From Ianthella basta (Eukaryota > Porifera > Demospongiae > Verongiida > Ianthellidae): a stretch of DNA of 64,000 bases. The DNA lies in the NCBI GenBank assembly GCA_964019415.1, contig OZ025868.1, positions 7,434,046-7,498,045 on the forward strand. The letters are read 5' to 3'. This document shows positions 49,366 to 61,683 of the stretch, in pieces (position 1 is the stretch's first letter; every line of letters starts with the position of its first letter). Made by a program: the position numbers and the translations under genes. The notes below the pieces were generated by a model. The model was given only the letters and a program-made list of their open reading frames with translations, searched no databases and had not been told where the DNA came from.

Positions 49366-50141
49366 TTGTAAACATGCATGTATAATTATTTTATGCACTT
49401 GCAGTACACACAGTCATACATGTATGCATATTGCACACACACACGCTATACTCACATTCATACACATTCATCATATACACATATTCATACAAACACACAT
49501 ACACACATACATGAACACACACATGTGCACTCATGCACACACACATTGAAACCGAATGTTCAATAATGTGCTCATTCAAAATGGCCATTAATACCACATC
49601 TACGTAGATCATTCTCACCTATTGCTAATCCTCTGCTGAGAAGTGACCTTTTCCATTGCTGACATCCACACTGGACACACGCACCTCATACTCCTCCCCA
49701 AGTAACACACCCTGTAGTGTGACTGTCCTGTTGTCCCCAAACACTCATTTTATGGAATTCCGATTCAGTCACATGTGTCTGATATGCATTAAACTGGAGG
49801 TCACTGTCCTCTTCACTGACCTAGAATACCACTACAAAAACATTACAAAAAGCTATTCTAAAATACTCCTAAACAATGGTTAGAAACACAGTCTTTGAGA
49901 TTAATAGCACAGTTAGTATACACACATACTTATATACATACTTACATATGTACACACCCATCAAAAGGGCATAATTGTATTTTATACAATAAATTCTGAA
50001 ACAGAAATTCATACCGTGTGAATATAGTTTGGGCCTGGTGTATTGATAGCACAGACTTGAGACTAAAAGTTCATGCACAGCAATACACAATTATAAGGAG
50101 CAAGTCATAATGTATGTAACTGAAACTTGTACAAATTACAT

Positions 50142-50585
50142 AATCAGACAGCACAGTAGTGCTGTCTATGCAAGGACGGTGGTGGTTGTTTGTATGCTAT
50201 AATACAAACGGAAAGTAGCACTACTCCTGAACGGTAGTGAGAACCGACACAAGAAACCGCCTACAAGGAAGGGAGGCTGTACAGTATACAGGGCTTACCT
50301 TACTTCCACACGCGCGCGCGCCGTTGCGAAGAAAGCGCCGACGCCTTATTTCGTGTTACGTCTTCTCTTCTTCTTATCCGTCATTTGTAGCACGAACGAT
50401 AGGGAGTAAGAGAATATTTTACCCACAGTTCTTCATCGCTTTCGACGATTAAGTGCTTTTTGCATGTAAGTTAGATAACTCTGCGAGCACGTTCACAAAT
50501 GGAGGTTTCCAGAAGTTAGGGAGGCGTTGCTGGGAGAAAGACGCCATTTTATGCAGACGTCATACACGTTTTGGCCACCGTTATT
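50142..50585. repeat. Interspersed repeat, also at 54745-55190
   Basis: ATCAGACAGCAC, GTTGTTTGTATGCT, AATACAAACG, GCTACTCCTGAAC, CTTCTCTTCTTCTT and GACGCCATTTT occur in the same order in both copies. CpG-rich interior. No coding function recognised. Confidence 0.6.
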
Positions 50586-50685
50586 CTCAATTACTACTAG
50601 TACATGTTATTGCTTACCATTGCTTTTCACTACATTGCTGTCTGCAAACCAGTGCACCCACTTTCGGGGCATCTCTGTTTGGCTC

Positions 50686-50830
50686 TACACTGTAAAAACA
50701 GTGGTGGTTTCAGGCCATGGCCACCAGTGGTGGTTTTCAGGGACAAGCAGTGGTTTCAAACAACTTTAACACCTTTAGTCCCTGAGAAACACCAATGGTG
50801 GTCAAAAATCCACCACTGTTTTACAGTGTA
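50686..50830. mobile_element. MITE with TACACTGTAAAA ends, third copy
   Basis: Same element and flanks as 20646-20792 and 37695-37841. Confidence 0.65.
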
Positions 50831-51005
50831 CACCAGCACAAACATTGTGCACTTCACTGTCAACACTTGCGAAGTTCAAATTAACCCCCTATATCCAGGA
50901 TGCAAATGGCTCATACAGTGTACAGAGTGCAGCTGTACATGCGCCATGGTGCACACCAGACTGCAATTTCTGGCTATTCAGGCTTTCCTCATTAGCGCTT
51001 CAGTC

Positions 51006-51179
51006 ATGTACAGCGGATTTATGCAACCTTGCAACAGTTCCCACACCATGGGCAGTCGTTACCTAGGATACGGACTGGTACTGTACACACTTATTATATT
51101 ATGTCACCCAGTTCGTATCCTAGACAATGACTACCCAGGTATGGGAACTGTTGTAAGGTTGCATAAATCCGCTGTACAT
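51006..51179. repeat. Inverted repeat, third copy
   Basis: Counterpart of 20968-21140 and 38067-38240. Confidence 0.75.
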
Positions 51180-51911
51180 GGATGTATGCGTGCAGCATGG
51201 TGGTATATATGTACATGGGAACGTGTAGCTGGAATGGGCATATGCATGCAATAGGATACTTTCCTTTCACACCACACAATGAACCCATAGTTCAATTACT
51301 GTAAGCCTAATACATACTACCCTGACACTCCTAAAGCTTAATTGATTTTACCTGTACACTTTAATAAGCATATTCCGTGTCAGATGCATGAAGCATTCAA
51401 GTGAAACGATGAGGTGGCTTGGCACTAATGGGCCATGTCAAGCGTGTCTATGACATTCAATTAACACCATCAGCAAGTGTGCGTGCACATGTGATTAAAA
51501 CTCATAGTGTGTGTATGAATATAAGTTTGTCCACCATTACATACATTTTCAAAACACTCTATATACTATGCTTCTAACTGCTGTCTTGCCAACGGCAGCT
51601 GTAATCATTGAACGTTACGACATATATACATGCGTAAAGTTCCAGGTGTGTGACGAAGATGCTAGTTTCACAGTGTCACAATTATGCAGTCTTTACCTCC
51701 CATGAAACTTCAATATAAACTTGGTTTGTTTCCCCATTAATGAATACTTCCTACTAAATCATGTGGTGTGGGAGGGTCTCCAAGGACAGGAGGCAGGGAA
51801 TAACCTGAAGCACATGCCCAAAATGGTCGGTATAATTGTTACTAGAGAATTCCTGTCTCAGGTCAAGTGTAGATAGGCCTACCTTCAGAGCCTCAATGTC
51901 TACAGTAATCT

Positions 51912-52200
51912 AATATATAAAGCCGAAATTGTCTGTCTGTGTGTGTGTTCGCGATAACCGCGCGCGTTTCTTGCTCCGTCACCTTCAAACTCGCTGTGGT
52001 TGCTGGGGGCACCGGGGGTCAGGTCATAGCGGGGTTGACGGCGCCCGTTTTGCGGTTCGCAGAGAGTTATCCGTCCATTTCCGCTCTTTCCTTCACGGAC
52101 GACGGCCATTTTCTAATTATCGTTCTCATCGACTTCTGGATTTTATCGTTTTAATTCGCTGTCGTCCTACGTTCGAATTTAAACTAATAATCACCATTTT
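51912..52200. repeat. Interspersed ~290-bp CG-rich repeat
   Basis: Shares with 60961-61262 the order GTGTGTGTTCGCGATA, CGCGCGTTTCTTGCTC, ACTCGCTGTGGTTGCTGG, AGAGAGTTATCCGTCCATTT and GCTGTCGTCCTACGTTCG. It starts in an (TG)n-like run after AATCTAATATATA. A fragment GGGGCGTAGGAACC follows at 52216. Non-coding. Confidence 0.65.
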
Positions 52201-53373
52201 GAACTGTAGCAGTAACAGGGGCGTAGGAACCATTATAACCAGGGTGGGCTTGAGCCCCCTTGAATTGAAATGAGGGGGGCTCAGCCTTCCTTAGACAATT
52301 AGCTGTACAGCCTATATTTGTCTCAATTATTGCAGAGCCTAGGCTAACCACTTAGCAGATGCATTTTGGTATCAATGGGTAATGATAAGATTGATTGAAC
52401 CGGGCTACCCACAGCTTGATCGTAGGACCCTGAAGTTGATCCCCATGTCTATTGGTCCGGCAGCCAGCTCAGTTGATTTTATATAATTGTCACAGCATTG
52501 TCCACATTCCAGTCCACACTGATAGGTCAGTGCACTATGGCCAGCGTGACTTATATACATCCCACACATTGAGGGGTGAATATATGTGTGCCTGCATGGC
52601 TATAACATACGTATATATACTGTGCAGTACAGATGATCGCATACAAAGTTAGCTATCACTGACTTGTAATAAGAAAGACGTGGCTAGACTAACCCCATGC
52701 TGGATTGTCACCGCGATGTAAGGTTCTCTGTATTTTTGGATGAAAACGACGTTTCAACATCAGCACGGACAGATGACGCCGACCAATCACGTACAGCGAC
52801 ATCTGGACGCTGCCCAGTGCTGCTGATGAGGAGTGGAATTCTCCAAAAAGGCCTTCCAGCACAGTGGCAAACCTCCAACTTTTCGTCAATCTGTATGCAG
52901 AGGTAAGTACCTTTTCTTGTTATCACTGACTTGTGGTTAGTACTACCTTTCATGAGCACCTCAATCATGAAATTCCAGAAATGAATGATAGATGCATTTA
53001 GACCTCGATATATTGGTTCAGTATATATTGGGCAACACAATGAGGAGCCCCTTGCCCAATAATGGCAAAACAGGTTTGTGGCCCTACAGTGTGACTAGGT
53101 GGAGGTAGTCACTGGTTACTGTGGCAACATATTGCTCTTGCCCACCAGTTTTGCTGAGACACCAGTACCAATGAAACAGCCATATTGACTGGTAGGACAT
53201 AAGTTCCATTGATACTGTATAATTTCCAGGGATTATTAAAGTTTAGCTACTGTAATGTAACAACTCTCTTTCAGCCCATCCCAGCAGCCTCAATGGTGCA
53301 GTGGTTACAGTATGGGAAATGACCTCTAAGTATACAGTACATTATGGTTCACCACCTGGTCATGAACTGACTA
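52201..53373. other. Class 2 upstream block of R7 with small inserts
   Basis: No gene. 52490-52670 and 52920-53370 match the R4 and R6 upstream blocks. 52670-52918 is an extra stretch without similarity in the window, ending GAGGTAAGTACC. It contains a minus frame of ~65 codons that I do not recognise. Confidence 0.5.
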
Positions 53374-53695
53374 CCGTATATCGCAAAATGTTCGCGACCA
53401 AGAATTTTTCGCGAAAATTTCTATCGCGAATTCTATATGCATATAATACCTATGGTATAATAAGAACTTGTGTATGCGCGTGATGTCATAATAAAATGGC
53501 GGCTCAACAAACAGCGTGCAGCTCTTTCGTTTGCTTGATTTCCGAAGCGATTGCTCCTGTTATTTACTCTAAAAAGGCTTTAATATCCACATTGTAGAGG
53601 CTCCATCGCGAAATTTTTATTCGCGAACATTTCAGATACCCGTTTTGGCAGCGATTCGTGAAATTTTTAGGTCGCGAAAATTTTGCGATATACGG
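53374..53695. mobile_element. 322-bp TA-target MITE upstream of R7
   Basis: Ends CCGTATATCGCAAAATGTTC and the inverse TTTTGCGATATACGG, flanked by TA (53372-53373, 53696-53697). TTCGCGA words are frequent inside. R4 and R6 show the empty site GACTATCACATG. Confidence 0.82.
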
Positions 53696-53772
53696 TATCA
53701 CATGCAACACAGCTGCAGGTTCACCCTTGCACCCTGCTGTTAGTTATCAATTACGGTTGCTGCCAGAGCAAG

Positions 53773-53778
53773 TATAAA
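53773..53778 (+). promoter_or_regulatory. TATA box of R7
   Basis: TATAAATACC, 42 bp before the ATG at 53815. The MITE ends 78 bp upstream of it. Confidence 0.6.
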
Positions 53779-53814
53779 TACCAAAGCCAACTACTAGCTT
53801 GCACAACAAAGCAA

Positions 53815-56800
53815 ATGTCTTCTGTGTGTGCCTACTTCACTGCAGCAGTGCCCATCCTGCTGGTGTTCCTCGGAGCAAGCGTCTCGAATGGGAATCCCAG
53901 CTTAGTACTGGCTCCAACTTTAGTGCTACTAGATAACAGGAACACTTATTGCCCTGGAGAAACAGCTCACATCAGGTGTAACATTACTGGGTCAGGGAAT
54001 GGCTCTGGTGTAGTCTATGACTGGATAATTGACCATATTGATTATAGCCCAACAACCATTGCAAGCCGTATACCTGGCCATACTGTGAGCAGCTCTGATC
54101 GATTTGTATTGCAAGTGCATCAGATTAGAGCTTACACTGCAAACTACAGCTGCATTGTAAGAGTAGCGGGAAGAGCTCCCCAAAGCAGAGCTCATTATAA
54201 ACTGATAGCATTTGCAGGTAAGTAATGTAAGTCATTCAGCAGGTTGATCATGAACAAGATGTTCCATAATTAATAAATTGATACAAATCATGTTTACAGA
54301 GAAAACTTTTCCAGCTCTAACTGCCACTTGTGCCAACGCAACAAGTAATTCAGTTACTGTATTGATGAAGGAGATAAGCAAATGCAGCCTAGCAAAGGTG
54401 TATGTGACAACTGGCAGCACCAACTGCTCAGCAACTGGGCTTAATCTCTACCTGTGTGCTGGTCTGCAGCCAAAGACAACTTACACTATATCAGCCGTTA
54501 CCACCACCAGGAGTGCCAATGGATCAGTACTGAAGACAACACTGGGCACAACTGTGTGCACTACTGGTGAGTGTGAGTGCACAATACCTGCAGCTATAGA
54601 GTGCATGGCCGTGTACTATAAGTATATACGATGATTTAACCATTCTGTACTGACTTGTTGCCGAGCCGAAAGGCGAGGCAAGTAATCGTGATGCGTTGTC
54701 GTCCCCCGTTTGTAGATATGTATGTATGTATGTATATATCAGACAGCACGGTAGTGCTAGTGCTGTCTATGTAGGGATGGCAGTGGTTGTTTGTATGCTG
54801 TAATACAAACGAAAAGTCGCGCTACTCCTGAACAGGACCGAAAACCGGCAAACGAAGCTTACCATGACGAAGCGGGGACTGAACAGTGCACATAACTAAC
54901 CTTACTTCAAAGCGAAGGTGCGCCTACACGCATATAGCGCCTTCGACATTTCCCACGTTTCGTCGTCTTCTTCTTCTTCTTCTTCTTCTTCTTCTTTGAC
55001 AGCCGTAGCGCACGAACCAGAGGGACGAGGAGAATACTTCACCCATCATATTGCACCATTTTTGGATGGCTGCATTCCTTTGTAGGTTAGAAGGCGGCGC
55101 GAGTTAGTGCGGAAGACGGCGCTTGCCACGACTCCTGCCGTGTTGCTTGGCCAAGCGGGACGGACGCCATTTTCATATTACGTAATTAAACCGGATGAAA
55201 CCGGAGTGACTGGTGCCATTTATTAGCAGCTGCAGCAGTTAGCTTGCGCGCCGTTTGAAGGACTTTCGCGCTCGTGCGTGCATTTCCCAGCCACGGTTGG
55301 CTTCCGGTCGCCGTTCCTCGCTGGGTTAACGCGGAACCTAGGTGCTAGCCCACACCTTGAGTTCTAGGATTACAGAAATGAGGTATAATGCCTTCACTAA
55401 TGCCCTATGGTTGAGATTAAGTGACTGTGTGTTGCTTAAGCTTAGCTGCCCACTATAAAAAGTACAGAAACTAGAAATAATAAAAATTTTCTACAAAAAT
55501 TGTAAGGATGTAGGGATGGCATAAAAAGGACAGAAACAAGTAAAGGTAGTTACACAGTGGAGCATTAACCATCGTCCCTACATTCAAGGATGTAGGACTA
55601 TAAGGTGCAAAATTCTTGCATGTAGGGACCATGGTTAATGCTCCACTGTGTAACAGCCTTTACTTGTTTCTGTCCTTTTTATGCCATCCCTACATCCTTA
55701 CAATTTTTGTAGAAAATTTTTATTATTTCTAGTGTATATATGTATATCCGGCCCAGTCAACCCGAGACACCTAGATTGCGCAATAGGCCGTGTTCTCCAC
55801 AACAGAACGCTCTACTTGGCCACCATCGGCCACGAAACTGCTCAACACTCCACGTCATCGCTACACCCTGCGTTCAGGTTGTTGTTAATGTCGCCCATTG
55901 CTCCAGCGAGCGCTACACGCCTGTTGGCCATTCCGCCATATTGGCTGACGTCATTTGCCCCGCGTGGCCGGGAACACTTTCACTGTTCACTCGGGTGAAG
56001 CGATAACGAGTACTGTGTTAGCACAGCAGGACGGGCTTCCTTGCGCAGCTCCAAATAGGTAGGTGTCGATTGCCCAGCTGCCATCCAGTGCTTCGTCTGG
56101 TTTGCTATCCCTTCTTTCTGACAGCCAGTGAAAGCAGATTACAGTTCAATTGCCCAAAATGTACTTGCCCTGGCCGAGTTATGCTCATGGACTGTACTTT
56201 ACTGAAATAGCTAGCTATATACATTCAAACGAGGCTGGTTGCATTTTAATGTATGCCCTAGTTCTAAAGAAGTTACTTACAGTTATCCTCTCAATCTTTC
56301 ACAAACTGATGCAGGCGCTTTGAAAGGGGCAGTGAATGATAAATCTGAAGGTTACATGCACATTAATTATTAAGCAGTCAATATTGTGAGCATCAAGTAT
56401 ACATAATGATATTCTGTATATTCCAAATATCACTAAATAGGATGTAACGGAGCAGTAGCAGCTGCTTGGACGCTTGCCGCTATGGAAGTCATCACACTTG
56501 CATCTACAGGACACATTGTAGTAGTGATTATTGTCATCATCTACAGGCTCAAGAAGAAACTGCGCTCTCAAGAAGCAACAGGTACATCTTTCAGGGTACT
56601 GTGTATAAAATTGGGCAGTAACACTGTCATGGAATACTTTCTTTCCTCTATTTTGTAAAATTTGCAGTGGCTGTTACAAATATTAACGTTACTACCAAGT
56701 GAGCTCTGCAGTGACATGAAGTCTGAAGTAAACTTAACTAATATCGATGTAATCAATGTTGTTTATAGATGTATATATTCTTGTGAATGCTAGCGCATAG

Positions 56801-57301
56801 TTATATGCGTAGTAAAGCTTCTGTACATGCCTGATTATAATAAGCTTCAAATGGTCCTTTTAACTATACACATGCAGAGAGGGTGCTAAAGCTGTGATCA
56901 ACATTCCTGTGACCAATTGCAATTGCATGGAAGAGGACGTCACTGATAGCAGCAAGAAAGTTAGTCCTATATACAACATTACAATTATACAGCTGTAGCT
57001 GTATAATTTATCATCATTCCATATTCACTGAATTGATTTATCACAGTATAGATTGCTCAAGACAGATTAACAGTTTAAGGTGGCAGCTACAATAAACTGC
57101 ATAAAGTATTGCTGCAATACAGTCTGTGCGGCACCAGGCTGTGTAAGCATTATCAACTCTTTCCTTGCACAATCACAGGAGCGTGAACCCACAAGTGGAG
57201 TAGCATATGCGGAGCTAGACTTTGCTGCAAGGAGAGACCTACCCATCAAGCCACCTCCAGCATTTGAGAGAGTGAAGTATGCTGATGTACCTGTCCATTA
57301 G
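53815..57301 (+). CDS. R7: Ig-FN3 receptor, type B TM, double-ITIM tail beta
   Basis: Exons: 53815-54217, 54300-54566, 56315-56350, 56441-56581, 56668-56698, 56878-56959, 57179-57301. They total 1083 nt, 360 residues, with consistent phases. Signal peptide, Ig domain (HIRCN, YDWII, NYSC) and FN3 (GLQPKTTYTISAV) are intact. The type B TM is ~247-270 with Glu251 near its outer edge, then YRLKKKLRSQ. Tail: VAVTNINVTTK, EGAKAVINIPV, DVTDSSKK, then GVAYAELDF (Tyr330) and ERVKYADV (Tyr354). Both fit (I/V/L/S)xYxx(L/I/V), the ITIM that recruits SHP-type phosphatases in vertebrate Siglec/LILR/KIR receptors. The last exon begins with a good pyrimidine tract and CACAG. The ATG in frame upstream at 53683 lies before the TATA box and is not used. 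Intron 2 holds a 1.6-kb insertion. Tail-exon assignment rests on phase and R8 conservation. Confidence 0.75.
54660..56260. mobile_element. ~1.6-kb insertion in R7 intron 2
   Basis: R2, R4 and R6 are continuous across this site (GACTTGTTCTAAAG in R2 and R6, a shortened TTAGTTCTAAAG in R4). In R7 the sequence departs after GACTTGTT and returns at GTTCTAAAG, with GTT possibly duplicated. The insert contains CCGAGCCGAAAGGCGAGGC, a (TATG)n run, a copy of the 50142 repeat, a (TTC)n run at 54967-54996, CpG-rich sequence and a foldback. No ORF is recognised, so it may be several nested elements. Confidence 0.7.
55470..55733. repeat. Large hairpin (foldback) within the R7 insertion
   Basis: The left arm from ACTAGAAATAATAAAAATTT to about 55583 is inverted at ~55618-55733, ending AAATTTTTATTATTTCTAGT. 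It includes TGTAGGGATGGCATAAAAAG and GGAGCATTAACCAT. The arms are ~115 bp and close to identical, so the foldback is young. Confidence 0.8.
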
Positions 57302-58521
57302 GCACTACTTTGATTCAGGTTGTGTTGTACCCAGTTTTACTGATTTGCTGAAATCATTTGCATTCATGCACTAGATGTAAATGCACATTGCCAAAAAACG
57401 TACCATTTTAACAATGTTAGAAGATTGTGCAATGCCATAATTATTTATGCATTGCATGGCTTTAGCTGTTACACATATTGTATACTGCTAGTGTGTATAA
57501 TTACTATGTTAATGTTCACGAATTATCTACTCTTTCAGTTTTGGATGGATGGTCACCAAACTTCGTAGACATATGCAGAGGCATTGTGAGACGGACATGG
57601 CTGAGCCAAATACTAGCTGCAGAAGAGTAGTTCTGTTAGAGCATGGAGTTATTGCATTCTTTACATCACTGCCATATCTAAGAGATAGGGGACAAGACTG
57701 TTTTGATAATCTGGAATGTCTCCTTCAGTTTCAGAGTCAACCAATCTTCTCCAAACTTGAAAGAGTGTATCACAGCTTTCGAGGGAGTGTCCAAAGGTGG
57801 TTAGTGCCTTTGCCACTGGACTCCTGGTAGGGTATCGTTCAATTCAATATGTGCACCCTTCACCCCAGACCCAACTGTGCCAGGGTACATGTTTTGGCAA
57901 CAGTAATAGAGTTAAAGTGTGCTAGTGGGTCAGAGCGTAGAGTTACCCTCTCCATATTTTAGGGGAATCAATGATGCTAATTTAACAGTGTCTACATGGG
58001 GACTCACATGTATGTACAGTGGCCATGCATGCAGGGTGCATTCTCATATATATTGCTATTGCAAGTAAGTGCATGGTCTTGACAAATATTCTCATTATAA
58101 TTATTTATTATTGTTATTAGAATAGTATTAGTATTAGTTATAGTATATATTATATTATTGTATACACTTTGTGACAGACAGGCTGTTCTCAATAATTCCG
58201 TTATAGACACATTTAGGACAGTAATAAATTATACCAATTAGTCCAGTTCGTCTCCATGCACAATCAGTGTAAGTACAATTGAATGCGGTCTGGGGACATT
58301 AGCTACTTGTATGACTATAAGCTATACTAGCATAGAAAGCAGTCACAGATTGTCATCATGCAGACTCCCATGGCCTTGCTGAGACATCCATATTGGTGCA
58401 AAAGATAACATATTATGTTTTCCAGTGATCATAAAATCTTTCAACCCAGCCCAGGGCCCCCCCAATATGTTACAGTGGCCTCTGCAAGGAATTGACCTCC
58501 GTCACACACACACCTGCAGCT

Positions 58522-58523
<2 letters not shown>
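57302..58523. other. Region between R7 and R8, one unassigned open frame
   Basis: After the R7 stop, a CTTTCAG acceptor at ~57539 opens a ~95-codon plus frame (to 57830) with no recognised domain. It could be an alternative last exon of R7 but has no counterpart by R8. 57870-58250 is the upstream block shared with R3 and R5. An AT-rich run with ATTA/TATT words lies at 58090-58165. Confidence 0.45.

Positions 58524-58591
<68 letters not shown>
58524..58591. repeat. (TG)n upstream of R8
   Basis: About 33 units ending ~190 bp before the R8 ATG, as in R2, R3 and R5. Confidence 0.95.
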
Positions 58592-58593
<2 letters not shown>

Positions 58594-58640
58594 ATTTGTG
58601 TATGTACACATGTGTACAGTACATGACCCTGTTTCATACC

Positions 58641-58658
58641 TTTGAACCATTGTTCAAA
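58641..58658 (+). promoter_or_regulatory. Palindrome, R8 promoter
   Basis: TTTGAACCATTGTTCAAA, one mismatch to the perfect R3 form, 127 bp before the ATG. Confidence 0.35.
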
Positions 58659-58740
58659 AGTACAACACAATTGTGTTGTACTTAGGTCATGTACTTTCAT
58701 GAAGTACACTGGCTGCCACTGAATGTGCTGCCAGAGTAGG

Positions 58741-58746
58741 TATAAA
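58741..58746 (+). promoter_or_regulatory. TATA box of R8
   Basis: TATAAACACC, 44 bp before the former ATG at 58785. Confidence 0.5.
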
Positions 58747-58784
58747 CACCTAAAGCAGGTGTAATAGCTTCCACAGCACATAAC

Positions 58785-60555
58785 ATGTCTTCTGTAATTG
58801 CCCACTACACTGCATGCAGCTGTGACCCTCTTCCTTGTGTGCCCTAGAGCAAGTGTTTCGACCAGGAATCCCAACTCCGTATTGGCTCCAACTGTAGAGC
58901 TACTGGACAACAGTAGCACTTATTGCCTTGGAGAAACAGCTCACATCAGGTGCGATATTACTGGGTCAGGGAATGACTCTGGTGTACTCTATGACTGGAT
59001 AATCGACAATACCAATTATGACCCAACTACCACTGCACAGCGTAAACTTGACCACACTGTAAGCAGCTCAGATTGTTTTGCATTACAAGAACATCCAACT
59101 ATACAGCCTACACTGCAAACTACAGCTAGTGCTGCAAAGTTAGAACAGTGCCAAAGACAGTCCAAAGCAGAGCTAAACTGATAACATTTGTAGGTGAGTA
59201 TAGTAAGTCATACATAATAATATAAAGAAGATCCATTAATTAATTGATACTCATTATATTTGCAGAGGCAAATTACAGCTCTACCTGGTACTTGTGCCAG
59301 TAGAAAAAGTAATTCAATTACTGTACTGATGAAGGAGCTCGAGATGAACAAGTGTGGACGTGACAACCGGCAGCACCAACTGCTTAGCAGCTGGGCTTAA
59401 TCTCTACCTGTGTGCTGGTCTGCAGCCAAAGACAACTTGCACCATATCAGCTGTTGCCACCACCAGGAGTGCCAATGGATCAGTACTGAAGACAATACTG
59501 GGCACAACTGTGTGCACTACTGGTGAGTGTGAGTGCATAATACATATGCATGCATGCTTTAATTAGTTATACAAACTTATCTCTCAATCATCCGTAAATT
59601 GATGCTTTGAATGGGGCAGTGAATATTCATGGTAATGGTTAGACATTACACTAAGTAGTCAATAATGCTGTGAGCATCAAGTATAACTATATATTATATG
59701 GTATCCTGTTTATTCCCAACATGATTAAATATAGGCAATGTTGGGCAATAGCAGCTGTTAGCATGCTTGCTGTTATGGAATTCATCATGATTGCATTTCA
59801 GACGCTCTATCTATTAGTGAGTTTTAAGATCATCTACAAACTCAAGCAGAAACTGCGCACTAAAGAGGCAACAGGTACATTTTTCAGGGTACTGTAAACT
59901 CGACAGTATAGCACTGTGCATGCACAGAATTACTTCCTTTTCTCTATTTTGTAAATTTGCAGTGGCGTCACAAATATTAATGTTACTACCAGGTGAGCGC
60001 TGCAGTGGCAAGAAGTTTAAAGTATACATTAACAATGTGATTGATGTTATGTATAGATGTATTCCTGTGAATGATGGTGCATAATTATTATTAAATTTGG
60101 TATTATAGTCAGTTTATTAATAATAATGCTTCTGCATAAATTTCATGCATGTTTAAGCTGCAAGTGAATCCCTTTAACTGTACACAGAGACAGTGCTAAA
60201 GCTGTGATTAACATTCCTTTGACTAAGGAAGAGGAAGTCACTGACACCAGCAAGAAAGTTAGTCCTATAGAACAAGACATAACAGCTGTATAGCTTGTGT
60301 ATAGTATCATTCCATATACACTGAATTTTTTCATCACAGTGGATTGCTCAGAATGTTGATGCTAAATTTATTGCAATAATTTTCCAATACAGTCATGTGT
60401 GGCACCATGTTGCATAAGCATTGTATATCATTCTACTCCTTGCACTATCACAGGAGCGTGAACCCACTATTGGAGTGGCTTATGCGGAGCTAGATTTTGC
60501 TGCAGGGAGGGACCTACCCATCAAGCCACAACCAGCATTTGAGAGAGTGCAGTAG
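58785..60555 (+). pseudogene. R8: decayed R copy with tail beta exons
   Basis: Exon 1 (58785-59192) has a net 4-base insertion after the signal-peptide start and a second indel before the F-strand Cys, which is lost. Exon 2 (59266-59522) has an in-frame TAG early and a deletion. The stalk acceptor is missing. The TM exon (~59736-59871) is diverged, ending YKLKQKLRTKEAT. Tail exons remain readable: 59963-59992 (one base short), 60188-60257 (DSAKAVINIPLTKEEEV, DTSKK) and 60454-60555 (GVAYAELDF). A TAG then replaces the Tyr region of the second ITIM (ERVQ-stop). It serves as an independent witness for the R7 tail exon structure. Confidence 0.75.
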
Positions 60556-60683
60556 ACAGATGTACATTAGGCAGTACTTTGCTTGAGTGTACAGGCTGTG
60601 TTGGACCTAGTTTTACTCATTCTCTGATTTTAATTGCACTGAAAAATACCATGCACAGCCACCAAACCCTTTATCACCCTCAT

Positions 60684-60985
60684 AGGCGTAGGAACCATGG
60701 GGGCCGTGGGGGCCATGCCCCCCCCCCCAGACTTCACAAGGGGGGGACCAGGCCCCCATAGATGTTTAGCCCTGTCTCACCTCTGCAATCTTTGATTAGT
60801 AAATGCTAGAAAATGCTCAGGCCATCTCACCAAAGTATACAGAAAGAGTCCGCAGCATTTTCGTTCGGATCTATATCCAACAAAACCTGTTGTTCAAAAT
60901 TCTGGTTTAGTGGCTTGCTTGGAAGCCATTTTATTGGTTGCGCAATTGACACATTACCTGAATCTAATATATATATAGAGCCGAC

Positions 60986-61018
<33 letters not shown>

Positions 61019-61680
61019 TCGCGATACGCGCGCGCGTTTCTTGCTCGTCGCCCTCAAACTCGCTGTGGTTGCTGGGGGCATCGGGGATCAGGTTATAGCG
61101 GGGTTGACGTCGCTCGTCTTGCGGTTGACAGAGAGTTATCCGTCCATTTCCGCTTTTTCCTTCGCGGACGACGGCCATTTTCTAATTATTGTTACCATCG
61201 ATTTTCGGTTTTTACCAGTTGATTCGCTGTCGTCCTACGTTCGAATTTAAACCGATAATCATTATATTTTTAGCCGTAGCAGTAGCATGGTTGCTGAGAG
61301 CATCGGGGTACATGCATTGGGTGCCGTAGCTCGCCGAAGGCGGGCCACTCTGCTAGTATGAATATAATATCCTACCGCGCTATAATATTTTTTTGTCTCA
61401 GCAATCTCTCCTAAGTTTTCTGGAAAAGCCAGCAAAGAGAAGAAAAAGCAATGCAACCAACAGGTGGCATTGCTTTTGGCATCATAGCTGTTAATGAAAT
61501 GTAAATTACTATATAATAGAGGAGTATGCAGATCTGTAACTGAGCTCGTGAGGTTCGCACTCTCATTTCCCTACTAAATTTAATTAGCCTCAAAATTTTT
61601 TTCGCTCGCTTCACTCGCAAATCTACCTCTCATGTACCTGCTATCTTCGGCCCCCCTAGTTTTGAAAGTGTTCCTACGCC
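60684..61680. mobile_element. ~1-kb element with GGCGTAGGAAC / GTTCCTACGCC ends
   Basis: Left end GGCGTAGGAACCATGGGGGC; right end TTGAAAGTGTTCCTACGCCCC. The first ~12 bases are inverse. A lone GGGGCGTAGGAACC at 52216 with its own GGGGGCTCAGCC continuation is a relative. The interior carries a copy of the 51912 repeat (60961-61262). Target duplication is unclear. Confidence 0.55.
60961..61262. repeat. Second copy of the 51912 CG-rich repeat
   Basis: Ordered blocks as at 51912-52200, including AACTCGCTGTGGTTGCTGGG. Its leading (TG)n is expanded to ~14 units. Confidence 0.65.
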
Positions 61681-61683
61681 CCT

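Larger units (their letters stand above)
49619..51777 (-). pseudogene. F2 FN3 copy, frameshifted in both halves
   Basis: The second-half exon at 49619-49820 has a +1 at CCCCAAACAC and a -1 near STGK. The first-half exon at 51697-51777 lacks two bases (81 instead of 83 nt). The signal-peptide exon is gone; its position is taken by the repeat beginning at ~51912. The intron repeats the R4-side block with a MITE and an inverted repeat. Confidence 0.6.

Noticed and set aside
53683..53814. In-frame upstream extension of R7 exon 1
   Set aside because: The extension precedes the TATA box and starts inside a MITE end. R2-R6 lack it, and the signal peptide starts at 53815.
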